Shown here: positions 10,423-18,946 of the stretch, one piece after another
Position numbering within the stretch: position 1 is the first letter of the stretch
How the letters are laid out: every line of letters starts with the position of its first letter
Program-made: the position numbers and the translations under genes
Notes under the pieces: generated by a model
Database searches by the model: none
Told to the model about the DNA's origin: nothing
What the model saw: only the letters and a program-made list of their open reading frames with translations
Source: Betaproteobacteria bacterium HGW-Betaproteobacteria-16
GTDB taxonomy: Bacteria; Pseudomonadota; Gammaproteobacteria; Burkholderiales; Burkholderiaceae_C
Assembly (NCBI GenBank): GCA_002840835.1
Contig: PHCQ01000011.1
Coordinates: forward strand, 49,042 to 113,041
Reading direction: 5' to 3'
DNA: 64,000 nt

Positions 10423-11330
10423 TGCCGGCCCAGCTCCCGCCCAAGCTGCCACCTTCGGTGCTTGGCGTGATCTTCCTCGTGCTGGCCACCGCCTGCTTCG
10501 CCGTGCTGGACACCACCGTCAAAGTGGTCGGCGCCTCCATGTCGATCCTCGTGGCGGTCTGGTTTCGCTACGTGTTCCAAGCGGTCGCGGTGGCGGCGTT
10601 CATGCTGCCCAGGCAAGGGCGGCAGTTGCTGAAGACCGAACACCCCCGCTACCAGGTGGTTCGCGGTCTGTTGTTGCTCATGGTGAGTGTGCTGTCGTTC
10701 GTCAGCGTGCAGTACATGCCGGTGGGCGAGTTCACCGCCATCATCATGACCACGCCGTTGGTGGTGACCCTGCTGGCGGCCCTGCTACTGAAGGAGCGCG
10801 TTTCCGTGCTGCGGTGGGCGCTGGTGGCCGGCGGTTTCACTGGCGCCCTGCTGGTGGTGCAACCCGGCGACGCCATGATCGGCTGGACGAGCCTGATACC
10901 CATGGTGATGGTGTTCACCTATGCCTGTTTCCAGATACTCACCAGCAAGATGGCGCGCACCGAAAACCCCATGACCATGCACCTCTACACCGGCTGGGTG
11001 GGTGCGCTGATCGCCACCGCCGCCCTCCCCCTGATCTGGCAAGGCTTGCCCGACTTGCGCACTTTTGCCTTTCTCTGTCTGATCGGCCTGGCGGGTACTG
11101 TGGGGCACTTTCTCCTGATTCTGGCGTTCGCACGAACCAAGGCCTCCACGCTCACACCGTTTCTGTACTCGCAGATCGGCTTTGCCATGCTGTGTGGCTG
11201 GGTGGTGTTTGACCACATCCCTGGCCGGCTGGAGCTGGGCGGCATCGCACTCATCGTGCTGTGCGGCGCCACGGCGAGCTGGCTGACCGCGCGCGAGAAG
11301 CGGCTCCCGGTCGAACCTCCGGAAGCCTGA
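10422..11330 (+). CDS. EamA/DMT-family inner-membrane transporter
   Basis: The product of 302 residues has about ten hydrophobic helices arranged as two EamA repeats, typical of the drug/metabolite transporter superfamily. The first repeat includes the FRYVFQ segment and the second ends near the C-terminal GGIALIVLCG helix. The ATG at 10422 shares a base with the stop of the PHP gene, so the two are probably co-translated; a more upstream in-frame start would lengthen the overlap without adding conserved sequence. The substrate cannot be told from sequence. Confidence 0.88.
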   Translation: MPAQLPPKLPPSVLGVIFLVLATACFAVLDTTVKVVGASMSILVAVWFRYVFQAVAVAAFMLPRQGRQLLKTEHPRYQVVRGLLLLMVSVLSFVSVQYMPVGEFTAIIMTTPLVVTLLAALLLKERVSVLRWALVAGGFTGALLVVQPGDAMIGWTSLIPMVMVFTYACFQILTSKMARTENPMTMHLYTGWVGALIATAALPLIWQGLPDLRTFAFLCLIGLAGTVGHFLLILAFARTKASTLTPFLYSQIGFAMLCGWVVFDHIPGRLELGGIALIVLCGATASWLTAREKRLPVEPPEA

Positions 11331-11378
11331 GAGGCTGCCCGGGTTGGCGCCTGCCGTGGGCCCACGCACAATAGGCCC

Positions 11379-12014
11379 ATGTCACAGTATTTCGAAGTCC
11401 ACCCCGACAACCCGCAGCCCCGCCTGCTCAAACAGGCGGCTCAGCTGCTGGAACGCGGCGGCGTGCTGGCCGTGCCCACTGACTCCAGCTACGCGCTGGT
11501 CTGCCACCTGGACGACAAGGCCGCTGCCGATCGCCTGCGCCGGATCCGGCAGGTCGACGACAAGCACCACCTCACCCTGCTGTGCCGGGATCTGAGCGAG
11601 CTGGCCAGCTACGCGAGGGTCGACAACCGGCAGTACCGCCTGCTCAAGCTCGCCACACCCGGGCCGTACACCTTCATTCTCGAAGCCAGCAAGGAAGTGC
11701 CCAGACGGCTCAGCCATCCGTCGCGCAAAACCATCGGCCTGCGTGTGCCCGGCCACCACACCTTGCTCGAACTGCTGGCCTTGCACAATGGCCCGCTGCT
11801 GGCCACCACCCTGATTCCGCCCGGCGAGACCGCCCCCTTGAACGACGCGAACGAAATCCGCGAGCGCTTCCAGCATGACCTGGCAGGCGTCATCGATGCC
11901 GGTGCCTGTGTACTCGAACCCACCACCGTGATCGACCTCACCGCCATGGGCAGTGGCGGTGAACCGGAGGTGATCCGCGAGGGGCAAGGTGCCTTGGGCC
12001 CCTTGGGGCTGTAG
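11379..12014 (+). CDS. yciO: YciO/YrdC/Sua5-family protein
   Basis: This 211-residue protein belongs to the YrdC-like fold that binds RNA and nucleotides and makes threonylcarbamoyl-AMP in the Sua5/TsaC branch. The N-terminus (SQYFEVHPDNPQPRLLKQA), VPTDSSYAL, the RRIRQ motif and PGPYTFIL, together with KTIGLRVPGH, match the YciO subgroup closely. YciO lacks a firm role and need not be the essential t6A enzyme. The start is the only ATG consistent with the family N-terminus. Confidence 0.9.
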   Translation: MSQYFEVHPDNPQPRLLKQAAQLLERGGVLAVPTDSSYALVCHLDDKAAADRLRRIRQVDDKHHLTLLCRDLSELASYARVDNRQYRLLKLATPGPYTFILEASKEVPRRLSHPSRKTIGLRVPGHHTLLELLALHNGPLLATTLIPPGETAPLNDANEIRERFQHDLAGVIDAGACVLEPTTVIDLTAMGSGGEPEVIREGQGALGPLGL

Positions 12015-12103
12015 GGCTCGGGCAGGCACGTCCGCGGGGCAAAACGCGCCCTTTCTGATCCGGTCGTTCCGTCTGGGACAATAGCCGTTTGCCTACGCCC
12101 GCC

Positions 12104-12772
12104 ATGGACCTCGCACAGATCATCCAGACCATCGCCATCTACGCCATTCCGGTGCTGTTTGCCATCACCGTGCATGAGGCGGCCCATGGCTATGCGGCAC
12201 GTCATTTTGGCGACAACACGGCGCACATGATGGGGCGCATCACGCTCAATCCCATCAAGCACATCGACCCGGTGGGCACCATCGCCATGCCGCTGATGCT
12301 GTACTTCGCCACCTCCGGCGCCTTCCTCTTCGGCTACGCCAAGCCCGTGCCCGTCAACTTTGGCAATCTGCGCCGTCCCAAGCGCGACATGATCTGGGTC
12401 GCGCTGGCGGGCCCCGGTGCCAATCTCGTTCAGGCGATCGGCTGGACGGTGCTGCTGTACCTGCTGGTTGCATCGGGCTTAGAGGAAGTCTTTTTCCTGA
12501 AGATGTGCCAGGCGGGCGTGTTGGTCAATCTTGTGATGTTTGCCTTCAACCTGTTTCCACTGCCCCCTCTGGACGGCGGGCGTATTCTGGTCGGGCTGCT
12601 TCCCTGGAAACAGGCCGAACTGGTCTCTCGCGTCGAACCCTGGGGCTTCTTCATCGTGCTGGCCCTCGTGATCACCGGCGTGGTCGGCAACCTGTGGCTG
12701 CGCCCCCTGATGATGCTCACCCACAGTGCCATCGAGGTGTTGCTGACGCCTCTGCGCCTGCTGATCCTTTGA
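12104..12772 (+). CDS. Site-2 protease family (M50) membrane protein
   Basis: This is a 222-residue intramembrane metalloprotease homologue. The zinc motif HEAAH (HExxH) lies in the first transmembrane helix, and the second metal-binding element appears as FNLFPLPPLDGGR in a later helix. Four to six hydrophobic segments are visible. Small stand-alone M50 proteins like this are common next to trpS in Burkholderiales; their substrates are unknown. The ATG at 12104 is chosen; a TTG five codons upstream would also be in frame. Confidence 0.9.
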   Translation: MDLAQIIQTIAIYAIPVLFAITVHEAAHGYAARHFGDNTAHMMGRITLNPIKHIDPVGTIAMPLMLYFATSGAFLFGYAKPVPVNFGNLRRPKRDMIWVALAGPGANLVQAIGWTVLLYLLVASGLEEVFFLKMCQAGVLVNLVMFAFNLFPLPPLDGGRILVGLLPWKQAELVSRVEPWGFFIVLALVITGVVGNLWLRPLMMLTHSAIEVLLTPLRLLIL

Positions 12773-12813
12773 GGCCGTTTTTTCCAGCCTTCGATTCAGA
12801 CAACCACAGCTCC

Positions 12814-14109
12814 ATGAAAACCCTGCGCGTTCTCACCGGCATCACCACTTCTGGCACGCCCCACCTGGGCAACTACGTGGGCGCCATCCGCCCCACCGTT
12901 CGGGCCAGCCGCCTGGCCGAAGTCGAGAGCTTCTACTTCCTGGCCGACTACCACGCCCTCATCAAGGTGGGCGAACCGGCCCGTGTGCAGCGATCCACGC
13001 TGGAGATTGCAGCCACCTGGCTGGCTTGCGGCCTCGATCCCGATAAGGTGACCTTCTACCGCCAGTCCGACATCCCCGAGATCCCCGAGCTAACCTGGCT
13101 GCTCACTTGCGTGACCGGCAAGGGGGTGCTCAACCGGGCGCATGCCTACAAGGCCTCGGTGGACAAGAACACCGCTGCGGGCGATGACCCGGACGCTGGC
13201 GTGACCGCCGGCCTGTTCATGTACCCGGTGCTGATGGCGGCCGACATCCTGATGTTCAACGCCCACCAGGTGCCCGTGGGACGTGACCAGATCCAGCACA
13301 TTGAAATGGCGCGCGACATGGCGTCAAGTTTCAACCACCTGTATGGCGAGCACTTCACGCTGCCGGAGGCCGCCATTGAAGAGCATGTGGCCACCTTGCC
13401 GGGCCTGGATGGCCGCAAGATGAGCAAGAGCTACGACAACACCATCCCACTGTTCGCCCCCAAGGACCAGTTACGCAAACTCATCATGGGCATCCTCACC
13501 GACTCGCGCGCACCGGGTGAGCCCAAATCCACCGAAGGTTCTGCGGTGTTCCAGCTGTACCAGGCCTTTGCCACCGCTGAAGAAACCGCAGCGCTGGCCC
13601 GGGCCTACGCAGACGGCATTGCCTGGGGCGAAGCCAAGCAACTGGTGGCAGACCGCTTGGAACAGGAAATCGCCCCCTTGCGCGAGGTGTACGACGCCCT
13701 GATCCAGAATCCGGCCAAGATCGAGCAAACGCTGTTGCAAGGCGCAGAGAAGGCCCGCGCCATTGCCACCCCCTTCACCCGCCGCCTGCGCCATGCGGTG
13801 GGCCTGCGTCCCTTGCAGTCGGCCCCAGTGGCGGCAGCCAAGCCAAAGAGCAGCAAGGTCGCTGCACCCAGTTTCAAGCAATATCGTGCCGACGACGGTC
13901 TGTTTTGCTTCAAGCTGATCGACGCCAATGGTGAATTGCTGCTGGAAAGCCTGGGATTTGCTTCCCCCAAAGAGGCCGCACAACTCATTACACAATTGCA
14001 GCAAGCGGGTGTGCCTGCGCTGGAAGCCAACCTGCCCAGGCTCAAGTTGTACGGCACCATGGCCGATGTACAACGGGCATTGGCTCATTTCAATCCTTTG
14101 GCCGCCTGA
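12814..14109 (+). CDS. trpS: Tryptophanyl-tRNA synthetase with C-terminal extension
   Basis: TrpS charges tRNA-Trp. The class I signatures are present: the HIGH-type motif in SGTPHLGNYVG near the N-terminus and the KMSKS loop in GRKMSKSYDN. Class Ic proteins usually have about 330 residues, whereas this one has 431. The last ~80 residues form a separate module (FKQYRADDGLFCFKLIDANG and onward) that resembles YegP/DUF1508 domains. An Ala/Lys-rich linker joins it to the core. Long TrpS forms occur in betaproteobacteria. The start at 12814 begins with MKTLRVLTGITTSG; the open frame extends upstream only as a shadow of the M50 gene. Confidence 0.95.
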   Translation: MKTLRVLTGITTSGTPHLGNYVGAIRPTVRASRLAEVESFYFLADYHALIKVGEPARVQRSTLEIAATWLACGLDPDKVTFYRQSDIPEIPELTWLLTCVTGKGVLNRAHAYKASVDKNTAAGDDPDAGVTAGLFMYPVLMAADILMFNAHQVPVGRDQIQHIEMARDMASSFNHLYGEHFTLPEAAIEEHVATLPGLDGRKMSKSYDNTIPLFAPKDQLRKLIMGILTDSRAPGEPKSTEGSAVFQLYQAFATAEETAALARAYADGIAWGEAKQLVADRLEQEIAPLREVYDALIQNPAKIEQTLLQGAEKARAIATPFTRRLRHAVGLRPLQSAPVAAAKPKSSKVAAPSFKQYRADDGLFCFKLIDANGELLLESLGFASPKEAAQLITQLQQAGVPALEANLPRLKLYGTMADVQRALAHFNPLAA

Positions 14110-14294
14110 ACGGACGGGGCCTTGTTTTGCGTGAAAATGGAGCCAGTTGCTTGTTGCATGACCCGAGGGGCAACCCCGGCACAACTGAAAAAGTACAAAC
14201 AAGGTCTGCATTTCTCACCCGCACACTATCGCCAAATGCCTCCTTTGCCGATATGCTCTCGCTCTGAAACCCTTTATCAACAGCATCGCCTGCC

Positions 14295-14888
14295 ATGAGT
14301 ATTTTTGTCATTGATGATCACCCGCTGATGCGTGAAGCAGTGGTGATGCTGTTGCGGCGCTTGCGTTCGTCCACTCAGGTGGTGGAGCTCGAGCGCCTGG
14401 CATCGGTCAACCGCGCGATTGCCGAGCACGGCGAACCCGAGCTCGTGTGCCTGGATCTGAAGCTGCCCGACACCAATGGCGTGTCTGGCGTTCGCGAAGT
14501 CAGGCAGATGCTGCCCGACACTTCCCTGATCGTGCTCTCCGCGTCTCCCGCCTCAGACTATGAAGACCTGGCCCGAGAAGCCGGTGCCGACGCCTACGTC
14601 GAAAAATCGGCGGGTGCTGCCCAGATCGCCAAAGTGCTGCGCGAGTTTCTTGCCGACGAAATCGAGGACGAAAACGCACCGACGATTCCCGAAAAGCTGT
14701 CCAAGCGCCAGAAGCAGTTGCTGGTCATGCTGGATCGTGGTCTTTCCAACCGGGACATCGCTGAGCAGCTTCAGATCAGCGAACACACCGTCAAGGTGCA
14801 CCTGTGGCGGCTTTTCCGCCGACTCAATGTGAAAAGCCGGTCGCAGGCCAGCCACCTGGCCCGCACCGCCGGCCTGCTGGATCTTTAA
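14295..14888 (+). CDS. LuxR-family response regulator
   Basis: The 197-residue protein has an N-terminal receiver domain with the phosphoacceptor Asp in LVCLDLKLPD, and a C-terminal LuxR-type helix-turn-helix (LSNRDIAEQLQISEHTVKVH). It is therefore a NarL/FixJ-type transcription regulator. The convergent sensor kinase 73 bp away is the obvious partner. Nothing in the sequence shows the signal or target genes. Confidence 0.93.
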   Translation: MSIFVIDDHPLMREAVVMLLRRLRSSTQVVELERLASVNRAIAEHGEPELVCLDLKLPDTNGVSGVREVRQMLPDTSLIVLSASPASDYEDLAREAGADAYVEKSAGAAQIAKVLREFLADEIEDENAPTIPEKLSKRQKQLLVMLDRGLSNRDIAEQLQISEHTVKVHLWRLFRRLNVKSRSQASHLARTAGLLDL

Positions 14889-14929
14889 ACACGCTCGAGC
14901 GCCCCGGCACTGCCGGGCTCACCTCTCGT

Positions 14930-14960
14930 CAGGGCACCCACTGCGGGTGCCCTGATTTGT
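14930..14960 (+). terminator. Terminator between the convergent regulator and kinase genes
   Basis: The stem AGGGCACCC / GGGTGCCCT with a 5-base loop is followed by a T-rich stretch. It sits in the 73-bp gap between two convergent genes and may serve both. Confidence 0.75.
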
Positions 14961-14961
14961 T

Positions 14962-16371
14962 TCAGGCCGCCAGGACCTGAGGCGTTTCTGTCTGGGTAAA
15001 GGCCGGCAGCATCACGCGGAACACGCTGCCCTTGTTGGCCGTGGACGAAAGGGCCAGCTGGTAGCCCATCAACGTGGTCAGCTTGGACACGATGGTCAAG
15101 CCCAGCCCCAGGCTGTCTTCCGTGCCCTGGTGCTGGGAAACCCGGAAGAACTCCTGGAAAATCGCCTGCTGGTGTTCCCTGGCGATGCCCACACCGGTGT
15201 CCCAGACCTCGAACACCAGCATGTCGGTGCGGTGCCTGAGCCCGAGCAGCACGCCGCCCTGGTGCGTGTGCCGCAAGGCATTCGACACCAGGTTGCCCAG
15301 AATGCGCCGCAGCACCACCGGGTCGGCCCAGATGGTGGTGGCCCTGGCGTGGGTGCGCAGGCTCAGCGACTTGCCTGCTGCCACCGGTTCAAACTGGAGC
15401 GCCACATCGGCCAGCAAGGCCCGGACATCCACGTGCTGAAGCTTGACCTTGTAGTTACCGGCGTCGATGCGGGTCAGGTCGAACAGGGAGTCAAACAACT
15501 CATTGATCGCCCGGGTGGACTGCAGGATGCGCGGCGCGATGTCGCGCGCCATCTCCGGCTCGGTGGCCAGCCAGTCGGCGTACAGGCTCAGCGCATGCAC
15601 CGGCTGGCGCAGGTCGTGTGCGGCAGAAGCCAGAAACCGGTTCTTGGTGGCCACGGCCCGGAGCGACGCCCGGGTTTGCTGGGTGAGCGAATCGATCAGT
15701 TCCTGGTTTGAAAACTGCAACTCGAAGCTGGAACGGTGAATCTGGTGAAGGCGAATGCCCGCCGAGCGCAGCAGCCACCAGAAAATCAACAACAGTGCCA
15801 CCAGCGAAAGCACCAGATTGAGCTCCGCCATGCTGACCAGCCCCAAGACCACCGGCAACAAAATACCCACCAGGGTCGAACCCAGCAGTGCACTGGTGTA
15901 CCCCTTGAAGACCTTGAGGTAGGCACTGAAAGTGGTGAGCGACATCAAACCATGGCCCAGCACCACCAGCCCACACACGAACAGGGTCAATATGCTCATG
16001 TGCGCGGAGGTCAACCAGACGGAAACCCCCCAGGACAGACCCGAGACCGGCCAGGTCCAGCCGTAGCGCCGCATGAACTCCACCCGTGAGGGGCCCTCCA
16101 TGTTGTCGTACTGCAGCCGGTAAATACCAACCATTCGATAGCGGTAGGCCAGCACCAGGAACATCACCAGCACCCATCCCCCCAGCACCAGACTGTTGAC
16201 CTCTCCAGCCATCAGGTAAACCATGACCGGCAACACCAGCATGCCCGAGATAAGCGACGGCGTGACGTTGTCCATCAGGACGCCAATGAGCTGGGCATCG
16301 ACCCATTGGTCTCGCACTTCCTGTGAAGCGGGCAGATGCTGGTGCGTGGCGGGCTGGGTATCGACGAGCAT
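14962..16371 (-). CDS. Membrane sensor histidine kinase
   Basis: The product of 469 residues has a hydrophobic N-terminal half with five to six transmembrane helices and no recognisable ligand domain. A HisKA domain follows, with the phospho-His in ASAAHDLRQPVHALSLY, and then an ATPase domain with the N box (LGNLVSNALRH), DTGVGIA and the GLGLTIV box. The AAHDLRQP form of the H box is typical of kinases that pair with LuxR-type regulators such as its convergent neighbour. The ATG at 16371 is chosen; an in-frame ATG at 16431 would add 20 unconserved residues. Neither has a clear Shine-Dalgarno sequence. Confidence 0.9.
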   Translation of the reverse strand: MLVDTQPATHQHLPASQEVRDQWVDAQLIGVLMDNVTPSLISGMLVLPVMVYLMAGEVNSLVLGGWVLVMFLVLAYRYRMVGIYRLQYDNMEGPSRVEFMRRYGWTWPVSGLSWGVSVWLTSAHMSILTLFVCGLVVLGHGLMSLTTFSAYLKVFKGYTSALLGSTLVGILLPVVLGLVSMAELNLVLSLVALLLIFWWLLRSAGIRLHQIHRSSFELQFSNQELIDSLTQQTRASLRAVATKNRFLASAAHDLRQPVHALSLYADWLATEPEMARDIAPRILQSTRAINELFDSLFDLTRIDAGNYKVKLQHVDVRALLADVALQFEPVAAGKSLSLRTHARATTIWADPVVLRRILGNLVSNALRHTHQGGVLLGLRHRTDMLVFEVWDTGVGIAREHQQAIFQEFFRVSQHQGTEDSLGLGLTIVSKLTTLMGYQLALSSTANKGSVFRVMLPAFTQTETPQVLAA

Positions 16372-16454
16372 GGAGGGGCGTTGATCTGGCGGTCCGGCAT
16401 TGTCGCACCCGTCTCCCGGCACGCCGTGCATGAAACGCGACTTTCGCGTGCTGC

Positions 16455-16460
16455 TAGAAT
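16455..16460 (+). promoter_or_regulatory. -10-like hexamer of the native tRNA-Ser gene
   Basis: TAGAAT lies 14 bases before the first base of the interrupted tRNA-Ser gene, the right position for its -10 box. No good -35 hexamer is visible. After integration this promoter reads into the left end of the island. Confidence 0.45.
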
Positions 16461-16474
16461 CGCGGGTTCGACAC

Positions 16475-16513
16475 GGAGAGATGGCAGAGTGGTCGAATGC
16501 ACCGGATTCGAAA
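16475..16513 (+). pseudogene. 5' half of native tRNA-Ser(CGA), split by the island
   Basis: The sequence starts GGAGAGATGGCAGAGTGGTC and runs through the D arm and the 5' side of the anticodon stem (CCGGA) to the loop TTCGAAA, then stops resembling a tRNA. Its acceptor strand GGAGAGA pairs perfectly with TCTCTCC of the 3' half located 15.3 kb away (31847-31906). Joined, the halves give a 92-base tRNA-Ser(CGA) including CCA, the same length as the intact copy at 16662. Confidence 0.93.
16507..16513. other. Left attachment core (attL)
   Basis: TTCGAAA, the anticodon loop, is the longest sequence shared at both junctions; flanking bases differ (GA before the left copy, CT before the right). Crossover therefore occurred in or next to the anticodon. 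Confidence 0.85.
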
Positions 16514-16547
16514 GACAGTGCATTTCAAACAGCGGCGACGCAAGCTA

Positions 16548-16608
16548 TTGATTTATATAATGAATTTCGTATAGACCACGAAATTCAACCTTGCAAAGAC
16601 TTGCAAAG
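16548..16608 (+). promoter_or_regulatory. Left-end integrase arm-type sites
   Basis: The stretch holds an AT-rich TTGATTTATATAATGAATT motif (16548-16566), an 8-bp inverted repeat GAATTTCG / CGAAATTC (16562-16569 and 16579-16586), and two direct repeats TTGCAAAG spaced 10 bp apart (16591 and 16601). The TTGCAAAG pair and the TTTATATA-containing motif recur at the right end, which suggests integrase or accessory-factor binding. Confidence 0.6.
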
Positions 16609-16661
16609 ATTTGTGTGAGCGCGGCAGCTACAATTGCCTCCTGCGACTAGCAAGACACCTA

Positions 16662-16753
16662 GGAAGGGTGGCAGAGTGGTCGAATGCACCGGATTCGAAA
16701 TCCGGCGTACAGTTTCTACTGTACCGAGGGTTCGAATCCCTCCTCTTCCGCCA
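16662..16753 (+). tRNA. tRNA-Ser(CGA), intact copy carried by the island
   Basis: This 92-base gene encodes its own CCA. The acceptor stem is GGAAGGG/CTCTTCC with one G-T pair, the anticodon stem CCGGA/TCCGG encloses loop TTCGAAA with anticodon CGA (reads UCG), a long class II variable arm is present (TACAGT/ACTGTA), and the T arm is GAGGG TTCGAAT CCCTC. Compared with the split host gene, the acceptor and variable-arm stems differ by compensatory base changes, so it is a diverged but functional-looking tRNA, not a recent duplicate. A TACAAT hexamer 27 bases upstream could be its -10 box. Confidence 0.95.
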
Positions 16754-16774
16754 GAACAAGCGTTCTGACAAAAG

Positions 16775-16803
16775 CGCCCACAAACATGTGGGCGTATTTG
16801 TTT
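16775..16803 (+). terminator. Terminator after the island tRNA-Ser
   Basis: An 8-bp stem CGCCCACA/TGTGGGCG with an AACA loop is followed by TATTTGTTTG. It begins 22 bases after the tRNA CCA. Confidence 0.8.
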
Positions 16804-17051
16804 GTGCTGCACGCACAAAGCGCCGCAACTTTGCAGCCCCTCAAATCACCTTTGCAAGCTGCGATCACCGATCCCAGCACCCTATGTAGCTGACCCGCTG
16901 CGAACAGCGCTTGTGCGCTGGATTTGACGTGCTGTTGGGCAGGCAATGCAGCAACGCCCCCCTGCAAACATCACGTCCAAAAAACTGCAGTGATTATTGT
17001 GGACGATGCGGAGGAACTTGCATCCTCGCCTGGCTCTCTCGATGTTTTTCT
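16804..17051. other. Island non-coding stretch with a repeated motif
   Basis: No supported gene is seen. The segment 16884-16930, starting ATGTAGCTG and containing CGCTTGTGC and GGATTTGA, closely resembles 21352-21398 in another non-coding part of the island. The segment also holds a G/C-run stretch and a 3' part rich in short inverted repeats. Confidence 0.5.
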
Positions 17052-17255
17052 TTAAGAAAGCTGCTTCGCCACACCCGTCGCCTGCCGCGCCATCGTGGCC
17101 GACTTGCTAGCCTGTTGCGCCGACAACGCCGCTGCAGCCTGGTCCGCTCTTGCAGTCACTTGCTTTGCTCGGTCCTTAGCCCGCTTTGCTTCGTCCTTCA
17201 ACGCCTTTAAGCGCTGACTGGCAGCATTGCCACCATCGATTTCATCCAGTTTCAT
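17052..17255 (-). CDS. Small Ala/Lys/Gln-rich helical protein
   Basis: The 67-residue product is almost entirely Ala, Lys, Gln, Arg and Ser and should form one long amphipathic or coiled-coil helix (from about residue 12 to the end). A GAGAGG Shine-Dalgarno sequence lies six to seven bases before the ATG, which supports translation. A 9-bp perfect palindrome lies directly upstream and could be an operator. Nothing in the sequence shows the function; small helical proteins of this kind are common at element ends. The low complexity means it could also be a chance frame. Confidence 0.55.
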   Translation of the reverse strand: MKLDEIDGGNAASQRLKALKDEAKRAKDRAKQVTARADQAAAALSAQQASKSATMARQATGVAKQLS

Positions 17256-17265
17256 AAAGCCCTCT

Positions 17266-17286
17266 CACACAGTGGTTCACTGTGTG
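17266..17286. promoter_or_regulatory. Perfect 9-bp inverted repeat, possible operator
   Basis: CACACAGTG and CACTGTGTG flank a GTT spacer. It lies 11 bp upstream of the start of the small minus-strand gene and about 270 bp upstream of the plus-strand gene at 17560. The symmetry suggests binding of a dimeric regulator; a hairpin role is possible but no T run follows. Confidence 0.4.
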
Positions 17287-17559
17287 TATTTATCGACGGG
17301 GGCTGTTCAACACAATTACGTCAGGTGTGACTGATATTGGCCAAGAATCGCCTTTCGATGCGGAAGACTCGGCGTCCCGGTCGAGGTGAGAGCGGTCAGG
17401 CACAAGCCTGTTTGCAGCGGATTCGATGCGTGTCTACAGCACACCGCCGCCATCGGCATGAAGTGAAAACATCGATCCGGCTCGTTGCCCCGAGACTACA
17501 GGACCTCCGCCATAATCTGAAAGATTGACAAGCTGCCAGCCAACTTCGGAGAGGTTTAG

Positions 17560-18933
17560 ATGCCACTAGCGCCAAGAACAAAGCAAGCCGCCAAGACCGG
17601 AACTGCTAGTGTGAAGAAGCCGCTCACTAGTACGGCTGTCTCGGCTGACTTATGGCCTTCCACCAGCACCGGCAAGGGCGGTTCCAAGGTCACAGCGAAA
17701 ACCTCTGCCTCTGCCAAGTCAGCGCCCCTGCCAAGGACTGCATCATCGTCCAACAGTTTGCTCGACAAGCGCGTCAACTGCCATTCGATCATGACGATGA
17801 TGGAAACGCAGGATTACCTCAAACTGGTGGAACGCGCATACCAGAACAGAGGCGGAATCGAGTTCCAGCGAGAGAAGTTGCGCACTACCTCTGCCATCCG
17901 CATTCGGCGGCGGATGGTAGAAGACATCGTGAACGGTGCAGTGCTGCCTCCCGTGGTAGTTGGGGTGGTGCTCCAGGAGATTGATTTTGATAGCGTGAGC
18001 AAGAAGAGCTCAGTGCAACTGGTCTCGCTGGTGCAAAGCCAGAACGCAGACCGCATTTCTATCATCGACGGCATGCAGCGCACTACAGCGCTGCGGGAAG
18101 CACTGGCCCTCGATCCCCAGGTTGGTACGCGGCAAATGCGCGTCGAGTTTTGGATTTCCGAATCCACCAACAGTCTGATCTATCGCATGCTGGTCCTAAA
18201 TACCGGTCAGGTACCTTGGAATTTGCGCAGTCAAGTTGAGGTCGTCTTCAGGTCCTTGATCCTTGAAGTAGAGGGCAAGGTCGCAGGCTTAGAAGTGCTG
18301 CAGAGAGCCGACGGACGCCGACGGTCTAAAGGTGGCCAGTTCCAGGCGGACGAACTCATCGAACTGTTTTTGGTGTTCGGAGCGAGGAAGGAAAAAATCG
18401 ACATTCGAGAGCGCCTAGCCGACGAGTTCACCAAACTTGATTTTATGGAGGCGGCCTCGGACAAAGACTTCTCCAAGCACTTCTGCATGGTACTAGGGGC
18501 GCTGGTGCGGATTGATATCGCGTTCGACCGATACAAGAAGGCGCGCGGCAGTGCCGATAAAGCTGTAAGGGTTCGTTTCGAAAATGGGAAGGATCTTTTC
18601 GCTAGCCAACCTGCGTGCGTTGGCCTGATCACTGCCATGGCGCTGGCCGTCTTTGGGCGGCCAGGAGTGACCCGCTCTACTGCCGACCAGAATCGGCGCA
18701 TGCAAAAACTGACTGAGGGGGTTGCAAGTCTAGAAAAGCATTTGAAAGTACTGTCAGTGGAAAAGCTTGGCAAATTTCTCGGCTTCCAGACCCTTAACGA
18801 GGCGATCACACGCGGTAAGTCGGGCTTATCGGTCGGCGACATGGAGCGAGAATTTTTCTTGAAGTCCTTTCAAGTTCTGATCGAAGAGGACTTTGCACTT
18901 GTAGAAATGACACCCTGCTGGCGCGCATACTAG
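17560..18933 (+). CDS. ParB/DGQHR-like island protein
   Basis: The 457-residue protein begins with ~70 residues rich in Ala, Ser, Lys and Thr that look disordered. The next part has the layout of ParB/Srx-fold and DGQHR/DUF262 proteins: a stretch around residues 98-135 (FQREKLR, then IVNGAVLPPVVVG) and the motif IIDGMQRTTAL at 168-178, an equivalent of DGQHR/GQQRLT. Such domains occur in DNA phosphorothioation (DndB), 7-deazaguanine (Dpd) and DUF262 defence proteins. The remaining ~270 residues are helical and not recognised. A GGAGAGG sequence precedes the ATG. The next gene starts 13 bp after the stop, so the two form an operon. The assignment rests on short motifs. Confidence 0.7.
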   Translation: MPLAPRTKQAAKTGTASVKKPLTSTAVSADLWPSTSTGKGGSKVTAKTSASAKSAPLPRTASSSNSLLDKRVNCHSIMTMMETQDYLKLVERAYQNRGGIEFQREKLRTTSAIRIRRRMVEDIVNGAVLPPVVVGVVLQEIDFDSVSKKSSVQLVSLVQSQNADRISIIDGMQRTTALREALALDPQVGTRQMRVEFWISESTNSLIYRMLVLNTGQVPWNLRSQVEVVFRSLILEVEGKVAGLEVLQRADGRRRSKGGQFQADELIELFLVFGARKEKIDIRERLADEFTKLDFMEAASDKDFSKHFCMVLGALVRIDIAFDRYKKARGSADKAVRVRFENGKDLFASQPACVGLITAMALAVFGRPGVTRSTADQNRRMQKLTEGVASLEKHLKVLSVEKLGKFLGFQTLNEAITRGKSGLSVGDMEREFFLKSFQVLIEEDFALVEMTPCWRAY

Positions 18934-18946
18934 GGTCCACGCCGAC

